NCBI RefSeq assembly: GCF_008281175.1
Contig: NZ_CP036524.1
Span: 3,534,001 to 3,598,000, forward strand
Source: [Clostridium] hylemonae DSM 15053
Lineage (GTDB): Bacteria; Bacillota; Clostridia; Lachnospirales; Lachnospiraceae
Direction: 5' to 3'
DNA length: 64,000 nt
Shown here: in pieces, positions 1 through 8,595 of the stretch
Layout: every line of letters begins with the position of its first letter
How positions within the stretch are numbered: the first letter of the stretch is position 1
Made by a program: the position numbers and the translations under genes
Notes under the pieces: generated by a model
Told to the model about the DNA's origin: nothing
What the model saw: only the letters and a program-made list of their open reading frames with translations
Database searches by the model: none

Positions 1-42
1 CACACACCCCATAAAACCGTTTTCGACCATATATCCTTTCAT
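1..42 (-). CDS. Start of a small unknown protein (partial, runs off the left edge)
   Basis: An ATG on the minus strand at 40-42 is preceded by a good ribosome binding site (AGGAGAT, about 8 bases upstream) and opens a frame that stays open to the window edge, giving MKGYMVENGFMGCV. This N-terminus resembles short hypothetical proteins I associate with Lachnospiraceae that begin MKGY-VENG-MG. Only 14 codons are visible, so no function can be given. It lies downstream of the WYL regulator and its terminator, so it is probably transcribed separately. Confidence 0.45.
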   Translation of the reverse strand, partial: MKGYMVENGFMGCV

Positions 43-237
43 AGTTGCTCATCTCCTTCTCTCTGATCAAATCTTATTTTTTATTTTTCAAGCCTCACTG
101 ATCTTTGTTTCTTGTTTTACTTTACCTCATATGGTGTGCGATAAAAATGCCACCATCATTTAGCATATACGTGGATCCGAGGTGGCTATATGGTTAAGAA
201 CTGATGAGGCAGCAAGCCCGGCAGTTCATGCGCGCGC
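43..237. other. Intergenic stretch without a recognised gene
   Basis: I see no convincing coding frame here. It must hold the promoter of the partial gene at 1-42, but no clear -35/-10 pair stands out. An imperfect inverted repeat built on GCCACC (about 151) and GGTGGC (about 181) is present. Its role is unknown. Confidence 0.4.
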
Positions 238-268
238 AAAAAAGAGAGGCTTTTCAAAAAAGCCTCTC
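238..268 (-). terminator. Rho-independent terminator of the opine dehydrogenase/NhaC/regulator operon
   Basis: The inverted repeat 244-254 / 258-268 (GAGAGGCTTTT with its complement) forms an 11-bp stem with a 3-base loop. On the minus strand it is followed by six T residues (238-243). It starts 16 bases after the stop of the WYL regulator. Confidence 0.88.
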
Positions 269-283
269 CCGCCTATATCTTCT

Positions 284-1279
284 TTATTTCACTTCATATT
301 GCTCAGCCAGTCTCCTGATCTCCTCCCTGACCTGCCGCACCACTTTATCCGGTCCTATGATCTCTGCGCCTTTCCCAAGAGCAAAAAGCCACCCCACAAA
401 CTGCCGGCTGACCGCCACATCGACGCTGACCGTAAAGCGCTCTTCGTCCGCGGGTATTAAAGAGATATCTTTTCCGAACCGGTCGATGACTACGCCGGCC
501 AGACTGTTGTCCATAAGAAGTTTTACCCGTTCCTCTTTTCCGCCGTACATGGCGAAATTTTTTCTCGTATAAGCTGCAATGTCAAATTGATGAAAATGTT
601 CTTTTCCTTCTCTTTGCTCATCAGACATCTTAATTCTTAACATCTTATCTACCCGGTAATGTTTGATGATCTGATCTTCTGCATCGTATCCTACAAGATA
701 GTAGTTTTCATCATCCCAGCACAATCCCCACGGGCTGATATGATAATATGTCCCTTCGCGCCGCAGTTCCATCTCCTTTTTTATATTCCACTGATAATAC
801 TGAAACAGGATTTTCCTGTTTTCCGCAATGGCGTTGTGTATAGAATCCACATTGTAATAAATGCTTTCATTCATTGTTTTGATCCTGCCGGATACATAGA
901 CCTGACGCTGCAGTTTCTTCGCCTCATATTCGCTGCACATACCCTCCAGCTTCCGGATCAGTTCATTTGACTTTTTGGCTGTGATAAATTTAGAAGACTG
1001 AATCGCGTCCACCAGAAGTTTTAATTCCGCAAGCTCAAACTGCCTGCTCCCGACATGATAATGGTAAGTCTTTCCCACAGGCTCTCCGATGATCTCCACG
1101 CCCATCCTATCCAATGTCTGCAGATCCGCATAAATACTTCTCCGCTCCGCAGTCACCTCATAACGCTCTAGTTCCGCCAGGATCTCCGGCATGGTGATAC
1201 TGTGGTCATCATCCGTTTTTTCCAGCATGATCTTCATAAGATAGTATAGTTTAAGTTTTTGGTTCGCCCCTTTTGGCAT
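284..1279 (-). CDS. WYL-domain transcriptional regulator
   Basis: A 331-residue DNA-binding regulator of the HTH-WYL family. The N-terminal ~70 residues form a winged helix (PEILAELERYEV followed by SIYADLQTLDRMG). The middle carries the WYL domain, with ISPWGLCWDDENYYLVGYD in the place of the usual W-Y-L motif, and the last ~80 residues match the WYL C-terminal extension. The ATG at 1279 was chosen because AAAGGAG lies 8 bases upstream; an in-frame codon further upstream has no ribosome binding site. It is last in the operon, 49 bases after the GntR gene, and ends before a strong terminator. WYL proteins typically sense small ligands or nucleic acids. No phage-defence or repair genes are nearby, so a role in controlling this metabolic operon is the simplest inference. 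Confidence 0.87.
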   Translation of the reverse strand: MPKGANQKLKLYYLMKIMLEKTDDDHSITMPEILAELERYEVTAERRSIYADLQTLDRMGVEIIGEPVGKTYHYHVGSRQFELAELKLLVDAIQSSKFITAKKSNELIRKLEGMCSEYEAKKLQRQVYVSGRIKTMNESIYYNVDSIHNAIAENRKILFQYYQWNIKKEMELRREGTYYHISPWGLCWDDENYYLVGYDAEDQIIKHYRVDKMLRIKMSDEQREGKEHFHQFDIAAYTRKNFAMYGGKEERVKLLMDNSLAGVVIDRFGKDISLIPADEERFTVSVDVAVSRQFVGWLFALGKGAEIIGPDKVVRQVREEIRRLAEQYEVK

Positions 1280-1328
1280 CTTTATTACTCCTTTAGCAAT
1301 GCATTTATACAATATTTTATCTGTTCTA

Positions 1329-2057
1329 TCATAAAGTAAACCGGACATCACGGCTGTTGGGGGCATCGTTCATATCGATAACTGCTGTCTGGACATCAGA
1401 ATAGGTTACCAGACGCTGGCGAAAAGCGTGATAGATAGTATCGCACAATTCTTTCAGCAGTTTCTCAAATTTACCTACCTGCTTATTCTCAATGGCAAGT
1501 ATCATAAGTTCATGATACTTGACCGACTGGATATCCTGCGCAATAGGGACATAAAAGTTATCATATAGGGTAAGGATAATATTCATTTTTTTATAGATAC
1601 TGTGAAAGATGTCACTCAGATATTGATTCTCCGCCTTGTCCACGATAGTAACGTGAAATTCTGTATTTGTCTCCATATAGAGAGGAAAATCCCTGTCTTC
1701 AAAGGCTTTTTGTTCCTGGTCAAGGATCTCCTGGAGAATTTTGATATCATCCTCTCTGAAGGTCTCAATACACAGATGAACAGCAAATATCTCCAGTTCG
1801 ATCCTCACTTCGTACAACTGACGGATATCTTCGATACTTGGCTGTATGACAAACGCCCCTTTGTTGGGAATGATCTCCACATATCCTTCCTGCGACAGGC
1901 GCCGCAGTGCATTTCTGACAGGTGTCCTGCTCACATGGAACGCATCACACAGAGACTGCTCAACTAAAGGAGCTCCTGGGGCCAGGCGCCTTTTATAGAT
2001 TGCCTCTTTAATTTTTTCATAAGCCTGTAATTCATAAGAATTTTTTCTGGTTTCCAT
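1329..2057 (-). CDS. GntR-family regulator, FCD (FadR-like) subgroup
   Basis: A 242-residue repressor-type protein. Residues ~10-75 are the GntR winged helix (VEQSLCDAFHVSRTPVRNAL). Residues ~80-215 are the all-helical FCD ligand-binding domain, with the usual metal-binding histidines visible in NTEFHVTI and KYHELMILA. FCD regulators usually bind a carboxylic acid or amino acid and recognise TNGTNNNACNA. Exactly that sequence, TTGTAGTACAA, lies at 4721-4731, just inside the transcript start of this operon. The gene is third in the operon, 73 bases after the transporter, so it probably autoregulates. The ATG at 2057 has GGGGGTAATGAT before it. Confidence 0.9.
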   Translation of the reverse strand: METRKNSYELQAYEKIKEAIYKRRLAPGAPLVEQSLCDAFHVSRTPVRNALRRLSQEGYVEIIPNKGAFVIQPSIEDIRQLYEVRIELEIFAVHLCIETFREDDIKILQEILDQEQKAFEDRDFPLYMETNTEFHVTIVDKAENQYLSDIFHSIYKKMNIILTLYDNFYVPIAQDIQSVKYHELMILAIENKQVGKFEKLLKELCDTIYHAFRQRLVTYSDVQTAVIDMNDAPNSRDVRFTL

Positions 2058-2130
2058 ATCATTACCCCCGGATTTACTAAGCTTCTATAATTCTACCATA
2101 AATTCCTATATTTCTACATTACTTATTTTG

Positions 2131-3573
2131 TTATTTCCCGCCGGTATCCGTATTGTATATATCCTGGGACTCTATATCCTGTTTTTTGCTAAGCGGAAGG
2201 AATTTTCCAGTATACCCGCATATTAACACCAGTATCATAGCAAGCCAGTGATTGAACATATAGGGAGCATACTGATACCATGCGACTCCAAAAGTGCTCA
2301 GCATAATAATGGCGCCATTGCTCCAGGGCACGATCGCGCCGAAATTGGAGGCACACTCTGTAAGAGTCCGCGCCAGCGCAATCTTGTCGATCCCTTCTTT
2401 CTCGTAAGCGGGCAGATACATACGTCCGTTCATGATGGTAGAAACATAGACGCTGCTTGTCATGTAAACGCCAAGTACAGTAGTGATCATGCTTATCAGT
2501 ATAAGATTGCCTCTGCTCTTTGCAACTTTAATCAATTTTTCAAGAATCGCATCCAACAGCCCCATTGATTCCATAATGCCGGCAAATACAAACGCGCAAA
2601 ACAGCATAAGGATCAATGACATCATGTAAGACAGGCCGCCGCCGGAGAGCAGGCCGTCAATCGCTTCATTTCCCGTGGTAACAGTATACCCGTTGTAGAG
2701 GGCTGACAGGGCGTCTGTTACAGATGAACCCTGGATCAGGATCGAAAATACGGTTCCGATCCCTGCTCCGATGACCAGTACCGGGAAAATGGGTTTCTTC
2801 ATAACCGCAAGCACTACAACAACTATGAGCGGCAGAATCAATATTGGGTTAAATGTATATGTATCTTCAAGAGTCGATATTATCTCCTTTGTCTGGCTTG
2901 CATCAAAAGTCCCGTGTGTACCCATCACAAACCCCATAACTGCATAAATGACTAATGCTATCCCTGCGCTGACTCCGGATGTGGGAATCATACAGCCAAA
3001 CAGCCGGAATGAGTTTTCCTCCGTGACAGCAGAGGCCAGATTGGTCACATCTGAAAGAGGACTCCATTTATCGCCCAGATACGAACCACAGCAGATTGCA
3101 GCTGCGGCCGCCGGCGCAGGGATCCCAAGACCATTTGCCACTCCCATGAGGGCCACACCGAACGTAGCCATAATTGCCCATGCAGAACCGGTTGCCATAC
3201 CTCCTATCGCAGTGATCAAAAATGTGACTGCCAGATAAATAGATGGGTTTAATATCTTAAGCCCCCAATAAATCAAAATAGGTGTAGTACCTGACGAAAG
3301 CCAGGAACCGGAAATCAGACCTACCATCAGCAATATTAATGTGGCGGGCATTCCGATCCCGATAACCTTCAAAATCCCTGTCTGTATCTCATTCCACGAT
3401 TTATGCAGTACAATGATTCCGTACAGAGCCGCTGTGAATGAGCAGAGGCAGATAGAGATACCAGTCGGGATCCCCGCGGACAGCGCACCCCACATCAGAA
3501 TTGCAACAAAAGCAACGAGCAGCCCAATTGCTTCCGGAAATTTAATCTTTCTAGATTCACTTATTTTTCCCAT
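2131..3573 (-). CDS. NhaC-family antiporter/transporter
   Basis: A 480-residue inner-membrane protein with about 11-12 hydrophobic segments, in the Na+/H+ antiporter NhaC family (relatives include the malate-lactate antiporter MleN and tyrosine transporter TyrP). The family signature GDKWSPLSDVTNLAS is present, followed by a TECASNFGAIVPW loop in the second half. The ATG at 3573 has AAAGGAG 8 bases upstream; the possible earlier codon has no such site. It lies 33 bases after the opine dehydrogenase gene, whose likely substrate or product it may carry. NhaC proteins paired with amino-acid enzymes often exchange organic acids or amino acids, so the Na+/H+ label should not be taken literally. 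Confidence 0.88.
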   Translation of the reverse strand: MGKISESRKIKFPEAIGLLVAFVAILMWGALSAGIPTGISICLCSFTAALYGIIVLHKSWNEIQTGILKVIGIGMPATLILLMVGLISGSWLSSGTTPILIYWGLKILNPSIYLAVTFLITAIGGMATGSAWAIMATFGVALMGVANGLGIPAPAAAAAICCGSYLGDKWSPLSDVTNLASAVTEENSFRLFGCMIPTSGVSAGIALVIYAVMGFVMGTHGTFDASQTKEIISTLEDTYTFNPILILPLIVVVVLAVMKKPIFPVLVIGAGIGTVFSILIQGSSVTDALSALYNGYTVTTGNEAIDGLLSGGGLSYMMSLILMLFCAFVFAGIMESMGLLDAILEKLIKVAKSRGNLILISMITTVLGVYMTSSVYVSTIMNGRMYLPAYEKEGIDKIALARTLTECASNFGAIVPWSNGAIIMLSTFGVAWYQYAPYMFNHWLAMILVLICGYTGKFLPLSKKQDIESQDIYNTDTGGK

Positions 3574-3606
3574 AACAACTTCTCCTTTCTTGGTATCTTG
3601 CATACC

Positions 3607-4683
3607 TTACAGGCAATTGAGCAGTTCCTGACAGGAAAGATCACCAAGTCCCAGCTTATCAAGTGTCCGCGCTCTTTCTGCTCTGTAATCCCTCTGCATT
3701 ATAGTGGATGCGATCGTAATGACAGAACTGATATTGGATACTTCTACGCCAAATTTCCGGCCTAATTCTTCAAACAGAACAAGCCCAAATCCCACATCCT
3801 CGTGGAAATACCGGGTGTCCAGTTTCTGAGGGGCTTTGACTCCTTTGAAGCCTGGAGCGCTGCGGTAACAGTTTTCATAGTCATCCTCAATAAGATACCC
3901 TTGTTTCTTTGTCAATACCGGTCCCGGATACAGGTCAAATCCCATAGCCTTTGCGATAGACAACCGTTCTGTATCAATACTGCGGATCAGACGCCCTACG
4001 CTTGGCTGAATACCATTTTCATAGAAATAAAAATCGCCTCCGGTAGCTTCGATCCACGCCGCCATCATCAGAGTTCCGGCAGGATGAATTGCCGGGTTCC
4101 CGTTTGTCAATGTTGTCTGAAGTACATTTTTGGCAGGAACACAAGGGTTGACCTGATTGAATATCCTATATAATTCATCCGTATATTTAGAGGGGAGCGC
4201 TGCGATATAGACCCATCCCGTCAGTTTATGATATACCTGTATTACCCCCGGATCCATTACCCTGCAGGCATACGGCAGGGTATGGGTCTCTCCTGCTATT
4301 ACGCTTTCATCATCGTAATTAAGTCCCAACGCCTTTTTGAAGATCAATGCCCCTCCGCATGAACCGGGGACAATAATGACCTTCTGTCCATATGGAAGCT
4401 TACCTCTGCACGCTTTTCCAAATGATTCCGTACTATATGCAGGGCCTACCACATACAGAATATCGCATCCATCCAACGCTCTGTCGATATCACAGCCACA
4501 GTAAGATAATTTTGCGAATCCTTTTACACAACCGGAAACAGCAATGCCTCCTGCTTCATTGACCGCGTCAATATTAGCAGAGAACTGTTTAAAGTCAAAC
4601 AGCCTGACTTCATGTCCTGCTAACGCCCAGTCCGCCGCCAGTGTACACCCGCCGTTTCCACTTCCAAATACAGTAACCTTCAT
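3607..4683 (-). CDS. Opine (octopine/nopaline-type) dehydrogenase family protein
   Basis: A 358-residue NAD(P)-dependent enzyme of the octopine/nopaline dehydrogenase family. Opine dehydrogenases reductively condense an amino acid with a 2-oxo acid, or run in reverse to use opines. The N-terminal ~150 residues form a Rossmann fold with FGSGNGGCTLAADWALAG. The C-terminal half is the all-helical octopine dehydrogenase domain with GETHTLPYACR, LTNGNPAIHPAGTLM and a conserved EDVGFGLV segment. Length is normal. It is the first gene of the operon, directly behind a sigma-A promoter and a GntR-type operator. The ATG at 4683 has AAAGGAG upstream. The family includes members with other substrates, so the exact reaction is open. 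Confidence 0.86.
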   Translation of the reverse strand: MKVTVFGSGNGGCTLAADWALAGHEVRLFDFKQFSANIDAVNEAGGIAVSGCVKGFAKLSYCGCDIDRALDGCDILYVVGPAYSTESFGKACRGKLPYGQKVIIVPGSCGGALIFKKALGLNYDDESVIAGETHTLPYACRVMDPGVIQVYHKLTGWVYIAALPSKYTDELYRIFNQVNPCVPAKNVLQTTLTNGNPAIHPAGTLMMAAWIEATGGDFYFYENGIQPSVGRLIRSIDTERLSIAKAMGFDLYPGPVLTKKQGYLIEDDYENCYRSAPGFKGVKAPQKLDTRYFHEDVGFGLVLFEELGRKFGVEVSNISSVITIASTIMQRDYRAERARTLDKLGLGDLSCQELLNCL

Positions 4684-4720
4684 AGTTTTTCTCCTTTCTC
4701 ACGAAATATGTAGTATAATA

Positions 4721-4731
4721 TTGTAGTACAA
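4721..4731. promoter_or_regulatory. FadR/GntR-type operator
   Basis: TTGTAGTACAA matches the GntR/FCD consensus TNGTNNNACNA perfectly. A second, half-matching site (ATGTAGTATAA) lies at 4708-4718, so TGTAGTA is repeated 13 bases apart on the same side of the DNA. Both sites fall between the predicted transcription start and the ribosome binding site, which fits repression. The natural binder is the GntR protein at 1329-2057. Confidence 0.7.
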
Positions 4732-4744
4732 TTTTGTTTAAAAA

Positions 4745-4773
4745 ATCATACCACATACAATAGTTAATGTCAA
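4745..4773 (-). promoter_or_regulatory. Sigma-A promoter of the opine dehydrogenase operon
   Basis: On the minus strand, TTGACA (4768-4773) and TATGAT (4745-4750) are separated by exactly 17 bases. This places the start near 4738, about 55 bases before the ATG. Confidence 0.82.
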
Positions 4774-4851
4774 TCAATATTCTGGCAAATTATATTTTAT
4801 AAATATTTTTTCTGTAAATTATAAGTTAATAGAAATAATTAACGGATAATC

Positions 4852-4884
4852 GCAAAAAGCCTGCCGCATATCTGCGGCAGGCTC
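4852..4884 (-). terminator. Terminator after the GNAT/62-residue gene pair
   Basis: A perfect 10-bp stem (GCCTGCCGCA, 4859-4868, with 4873-4882) and a 4-base loop are followed on the minus strand by five T residues (4854-4858). It lies about 75 bases past the stop of the small gene. Confidence 0.85.
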
Positions 4885-4955
4885 CTTTATACATTTATAA
4901 AATTACATGAACAAGCACATATAGCTTCATAAAGACGCTATATTAATTGCACTAT

Positions 4956-5144
4956 CTAGACCACAAACTTTTCCATCTCTTCTTCTGTCAACGGACGCCC
5001 TAACTTCTTCGATAACAATATAGCTTCCCTCAACCGGTATACCTTCCCGTCAGAAGGTACTGTTAAGCGGCCATCTGACATTGCTTCACCAAAACGGTCA
5101 AAATTTCCGACTACTGCTTTTGGTTTTCTTTCTGCAATAATCAT
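4956..5144 (-). CDS. 62-residue protein of unknown function, coupled to a GNAT gene
   Basis: I do not recognise a family. The protein starts MIIAERKPKAVVGNFDRFG and ends with a helical, charged segment (REAILLSKKLGRPLTEEEMEKF). It has no membrane segment. The ATG at 5144 lies one base after the stop codon of the GNAT gene, with AAGGAAGG 8 bases upstream; a GTG nine bases earlier lacks spacing to that site. The tight coupling suggests that the two proteins act together. A small partner of an acetyltransferase could be an antitoxin, but usual GNAT-toxin partners are ribbon-helix-helix proteins encoded upstream, and this one is downstream. A terminator follows. Confidence 0.7.
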   Translation of the reverse strand: MIIAERKPKAVVGNFDRFGEAMSDGRLTVPSDGKVYRLREAILLSKKLGRPLTEEEMEKFVV

Positions 5145-5145
5145 A

Positions 5146-5670
5146 CTACTCACCTTCCTTAAAATATTTATTTATTAATCCTACAGCACCGTAGCTGTCT
5201 ATATACATAGTATGCCAATCAATACATTGCGCATTTAATGTTTTCTTATAGTGTTCTACCAAATCCGTTTTAGCAGTGAACTGCACGTACCCTTCATTTC
5301 CTGCCTCCCAACTCAATTTACAGGCTATCGCAAATAAGTGGGCACCTACACCCTTATACTTTCCAGTTTTGCCAACGTTAAACGGAGCGGCTTCAACAAT
5401 ATCCACATGTGTGTAATACTGGTCCCTAACATGTTTTAGCGCAATCATTCCCTGCACTTCATCGTCATCCTTCAAAAGCAGTTCATACACATCATAGCCA
5501 TTCTGGTGCGGAATACTCCAATCAAATTTCCATCCAATTTCTTTAAATTGAGCCGCAACTGGCCTTGCTATAGTTTTCGCCACAAAACGATATTCTGTAT
5601 CTCTCTCTTCTCCCGTAGCATTACATATCAAACAATTTGTCAGAGAATCAATATAAATATCTATTTCCAT
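5146..5670 (-). CDS. GNAT-family N-acetyltransferase
   Basis: A ~174-residue cytoplasmic protein. The acetyl-CoA-binding motif is GKYKGVGAHLFAIA at about residues 103-116, followed by a motif-B-like DLVEHYKKTLNA and the usual beta-strand/helix order. The substrate is unknown. The start is ambiguous: ATG at 5670 or GTG at 5676, both behind AAAAGGAG. The stop codon lies one base before the ATG of the small downstream gene. A TATAAT-like -10 is visible at 5700-5705 without a clear -35. Similarity to known GNAT toxins or antibiotic-modifying enzymes cannot be decided by eye. Confidence 0.72.
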   Translation of the reverse strand: MEIDIYIDSLTNCLICNATGEERDTEYRFVAKTIARPVAAQFKEIGWKFDWSIPHQNGYDVYELLLKDDDEVQGMIALKHVRDQYYTHVDIVEAAPFNVGKTGKYKGVGAHLFAIACKLSWEAGNEGYVQFTAKTDLVEHYKKTLNAQCIDWHTMYIDSYGAVGLINKYFKEGE

Positions 5671-5705
5671 TTGCACTCTGCTCCTTTTCCTTTAATTATA
5701 TTATA

Positions 5706-5934
5706 CATGAAATCAGCCTCTTATAACAGTAATTATTCATTTTACTTTGTAGATTGCCAAATTCTTTTTTATCACTTCTTCTGCCAGTCTAATCGATAAG
5801 CATGGCGTAGAGAATGGTAATTAAAGTTTTCTGACTTAGCCACTTTGTTAATCATGGGCTGTACAATTCCTTATTCTACATTTAATATTCTCCATGTATA
5901 CCTGATACATATACCTTTTATTACATTTATTTAG
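5706..5934. other. AT-rich intergenic stretch without a gene
   Basis: Between the GNAT gene and the lysS terminator I see no supported coding frame and no RNA gene. It presumably holds the GNAT promoter. Nothing else stands out. Confidence 0.4.
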
Positions 5935-5973
5935 AACAAAAAATCCTCAGAAGCATCTACACTTCTGAGGATT
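5935..5973 (-). terminator. Terminator of greA-lysS
   Basis: The 12-bp stem 5942-5953 / 5962-5973 (AATCCTCAGAAG and its complement) has an 8-base loop. On the minus strand it is followed by TTTTTGTT. It lies about 50 bases after the lysS stop. Confidence 0.85.
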
Positions 5974-6021
5974 CAAAGCTTACACTATCTATTTAACTCA
6001 AATACTCAATTTCAAAGCAGC

Positions 6022-7962
6022 TTAGTACAGCTTCGCACCTGCCGGGATTCTGTCATCTACCATCAAAAGATTCAGTCCTTCCCTGCCGTCTTCCTCATGA
6101 ACTGCTGAGATCAGCATTCCGCAGGAAGCAATTCCCATCATCGGTCTGGGCGGCAGATTTGTGATCGCGATACAAGTCTTTCCAACCAGTTCTTCCGGCT
6201 CATAATATTCATGGATACCGCTTAAGATCACGCGTTCGGCGTCTGTTCCGTCATCAAGGATGAACTTCAGAAGCTTCTTGCTCTTCGGTACAGCTTCGCA
6301 GGCTTTTACCTTGACGGCTCTGAAATCAGACTTACTGAATGTCTCAAAATCTACCATCTCTTCAAATAACGGCTCGATCTTTACGTTAGAAAAATCGATC
6401 TTTTCCGGCGCTTTCTCAGCCTCCGCAGCTGCTGATCCTTCCGGCGCGGCTGCTTTTTTAGAAACGTCAGTACCGCCGATGCTCTTCATTGTCGGGAACA
6501 ACAGCACGTCACGGATCGCAGCCGAATCCGTCATGAGCATACACATCCGGTCAATTCCGAATCCGATCCCTCCCGTAGGCGGCATGCCGATCTCCAGCGC
6601 GTTGAGGAAGTCTTCATCCGTAGTATTCGCCTCTTCGTCCCCCTGGGCCAGTAGTTCTTCCTGCGCCCTGAAACGCTCTCTCTGGTCGATCGGGTCATTG
6701 AGCTCAGAGTACGCATTTGCCATCTCCCAGCCGTTCATGAAGAATTCAAACCGCTCCACATACTCCGGATCTTCCGGTTTCTTTTTCGTGAGCGGTGATA
6801 TCTCGATCGGATGATCCATAACAAACGTCGGCTGAATGAGGTGCTCTTCTGCAAACTCCTCGAAAAACAGACTTAAAATATCTCCCTTTTTATGCCTGTC
6901 CTCATATTCTACATGGTGCTTGTCAGCCAGCGCTCTCGCCTCTTCCAGCGTATGCACTTCATTCCAGTCCACACCTGCATATTTCTTTACGGCATCTATC
7001 ATTGTGATTCTTTCAAACGGTTTTCCCAGATCCATTTCCACACCGTTATAAACGATGGTCGTCGTGCCGAGGACCTCCTGTGCCACGTGGCGGTACAGAT
7101 TCTCTGTGAGATCCATCATTCCGTTGTAGTCTGTATATGCCTGATATAATTCCATCAGCGTAAACTCCGGGTTATGTCTTGTATCCAGTCCTTCATTGCG
7201 GAAGACACGTCCGATCTCGTACACCTTTTCAAGGCCGCCCACAATAAGGCGCTTTAAGTAAAGTTCCAGAGAAATACGCAGCTTAAAGTCTTCGCTGAGC
7301 GCGTTAAAATGCGTCTCAAACGGCCTGGCGGCCGCCCCTCCGGCATTGCTCACGAGCATCGGTGTCTCCACCTCGAGAAAGCCCTGGCCGTCCAGATATC
7401 TTCTGATCGCGCTGATTATGTGGGAGCGCTTTATAAAGGTATCCCTCACCTCAGGATTCATGATCAGGTCTACATATCTCTGACGGTAGCGGGTATCCGT
7501 GTTTGTCAGTCCGTGAAATTTTTCCGGCAGGATCTGGAGGCTCTTGGAGAGCAGCTTTACCGCGGTCGCATGTATGGAGATCTCGCCCGTCTTCGTCTTG
7601 AAGACTTCACCTTCCAGCCCCACGATATCGCCGATATCAAGCTTCTTAAACTCTTTGTACGCCTCTTCTCCGAGACTGTCCCTTGCGACATACGACTGGA
7701 TGTTTCCGCTCTGGTCGAGGACATTACAGAAAGACGCCTTACCCATGACGCGCTTCTGCATAACACGACCTGCCACAGATACGTGCTTTCCTTCCATCTC
7801 ATCGTAATTTTCCTTTATATCGGCGGCATGGACCGTCGCCTCATAGCGCATCACCTGATACGGGTCTTTGCCATTTTCCTGAAGCTCTTTTAACTTTTCA
7901 CGGCGGACCTTCCTCAACTGATTTAAGTCCGGTTCCTGTACATTTCCCTGCTGTTTGGACAC
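6022..7962 (-). CDS. lysS: Lysyl-tRNA synthetase (class II) with extra C-terminal tRNA-binding domain
   Basis: This enzyme charges tRNA-Lys in the cytoplasm. Residues ~60-145 are the anticodon-binding OB fold and ~150-497 the class II core, with motif 2 [17 protein letters not shown] (~252-268) and motif 3 [12 protein letters not shown] (~465-476). After an Ala/Glu/Pro-rich linker (~501-525), residues ~535-646 form a second OB fold of the Trbp111/EMAP-II type ([19 protein letters not shown] and [17 protein letters not shown]). That domain is usual on MetRS or as a free protein. Standard bacterial LysRS is about 490-500 residues, so this one is about 150 longer. The start is GTG at 7962 with AAAGGAG 8 bases upstream. 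It lies 39 bases after greA, in one operon. Confidence 0.96.
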   Translation of the reverse strand: MSKQQGNVQEPDLNQLRKVRREKLKELQENGKDPYQVMRYEATVHAADIKENYDEMEGKHVSVAGRVMQKRVMGKASFCNVLDQSGNIQSYVARDSLGEEAYKEFKKLDIGDIVGLEGEVFKTKTGEISIHATAVKLLSKSLQILPEKFHGLTNTDTRYRQRYVDLIMNPEVRDTFIKRSHIISAIRRYLDGQGFLEVETPMLVSNAGGAAARPFETHFNALSEDFKLRISLELYLKRLIVGGLEKVYEIGRVFRNEGLDTRHNPEFTLMELYQAYTDYNGMMDLTENLYRHVAQEVLGTTTIVYNGVEMDLGKPFERITMIDAVKKYAGVDWNEVHTLEEARALADKHHVEYEDRHKKGDILSLFFEEFAEEHLIQPTFVMDHPIEISPLTKKKPEDPEYVERFEFFMNGWEMANAYSELNDPIDQRERFRAQEELLAQGDEEANTTDEDFLNALEIGMPPTGGIGFGIDRMCMLMTDSAAIRDVLLFPTMKSIGGTDVSKKAAAPEGSAAAEAEKAPEKIDFSNVKIEPLFEEMVDFETFSKSDFRAVKVKACEAVPKSKKLLKFILDDGTDAERVILSGIHEYYEPEELVGKTCIAITNLPPRPMMGIASCGMLISAVHEEDGREGLNLLMVDDRIPAGAKLY

Positions 7963-8001
7963 GATACTCTCTCCTTTCCGTTTGAACAGGTCTTCTATGT
8001 T

Positions 8002-8484
8002 TTACATTGAACGGCTTATTTCAAGAACCTTGTAAGCCATCTCGCCTGCCTGTGTTTCTACTTTCACGGTGTCTCCCACCTTCTTGCCCATCAAAGCCTG
8101 GCCAACCGGTGATTCGTTGGAGATTTTACCTTCCAGGCTGTTCGCCTCCGTAGAACCTACTATTTTAAATTCCATCTCTTCATCAAATGTCTTATCGAAT
8201 ACTTTCACAGCACAGCCGACATTAATCTTATCGAAATCCACTTCGTCTTCCACTACGACTTCTGCATTCTTCAGAATGCCTTCCAGCTCTTCAATGCGGG
8301 CTTCTATGTCACGCTGCTCGTCCTTGGCCGCATCGTACTCCGCGTTCTCGGACAGATCGCCCTGCTCCCTGGCTTCTTTGATCTTGCCCGCAACTTCCTT
8401 CCGCTTTACGACCTTCAAATTCTCCAGTTCATCCTCCAGTGCCTTCAGGCCTGCATAAGTAAGTAATTTTTTCTTTGCTTCCAT
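8002..8484 (-). CDS. greA: Transcription elongation factor GreA
   Basis: A 160-residue factor that enters the RNA polymerase secondary channel and stimulates cleavage of backtracked RNA. Residues ~1-78 form the antiparallel coiled coil, with the acidic tip EQGDLSENAEYDAAKDEQ carrying the catalytic Asp/Glu. The remainder is the FKBP-like C-terminal domain (SPVGQALMGKKVGD). Length is typical. The ATG at 8484 has AAGGAG 9 bases upstream. It is first in the greA-lysS operon, behind a consensus promoter. Confidence 0.97.
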   Translation of the reverse strand: MEAKKKLLTYAGLKALEDELENLKVVKRKEVAGKIKEAREQGDLSENAEYDAAKDEQRDIEARIEELEGILKNAEVVVEDEVDFDKINVGCAVKVFDKTFDEEMEFKIVGSTEANSLEGKISNESPVGQALMGKKVGDTVKVETQAGEMAYKVLEISRSM

Positions 8485-8595
8485 GTCTCTCTTCTCCTTA
8501 ATCTACACAGATTTCTGTCTCTATTCTTTCACAGGTCTTCCTGTATCGTCCTTACTCTGCTGTCTGTATCGAAAAGATACTTTCACAATTTCATT

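Noticed and set aside
201-230. CTGATGAG core reminiscent of a hammerhead ribozyme
   Set aside because: The required GAAA and flanking stems are missing; only the eight-base core matches.
284-1279. WYL regulator as part of a phage-defence island
   Set aside because: No nuclease, restriction, CRISPR or phage genes nearby; the neighbours are metabolic.
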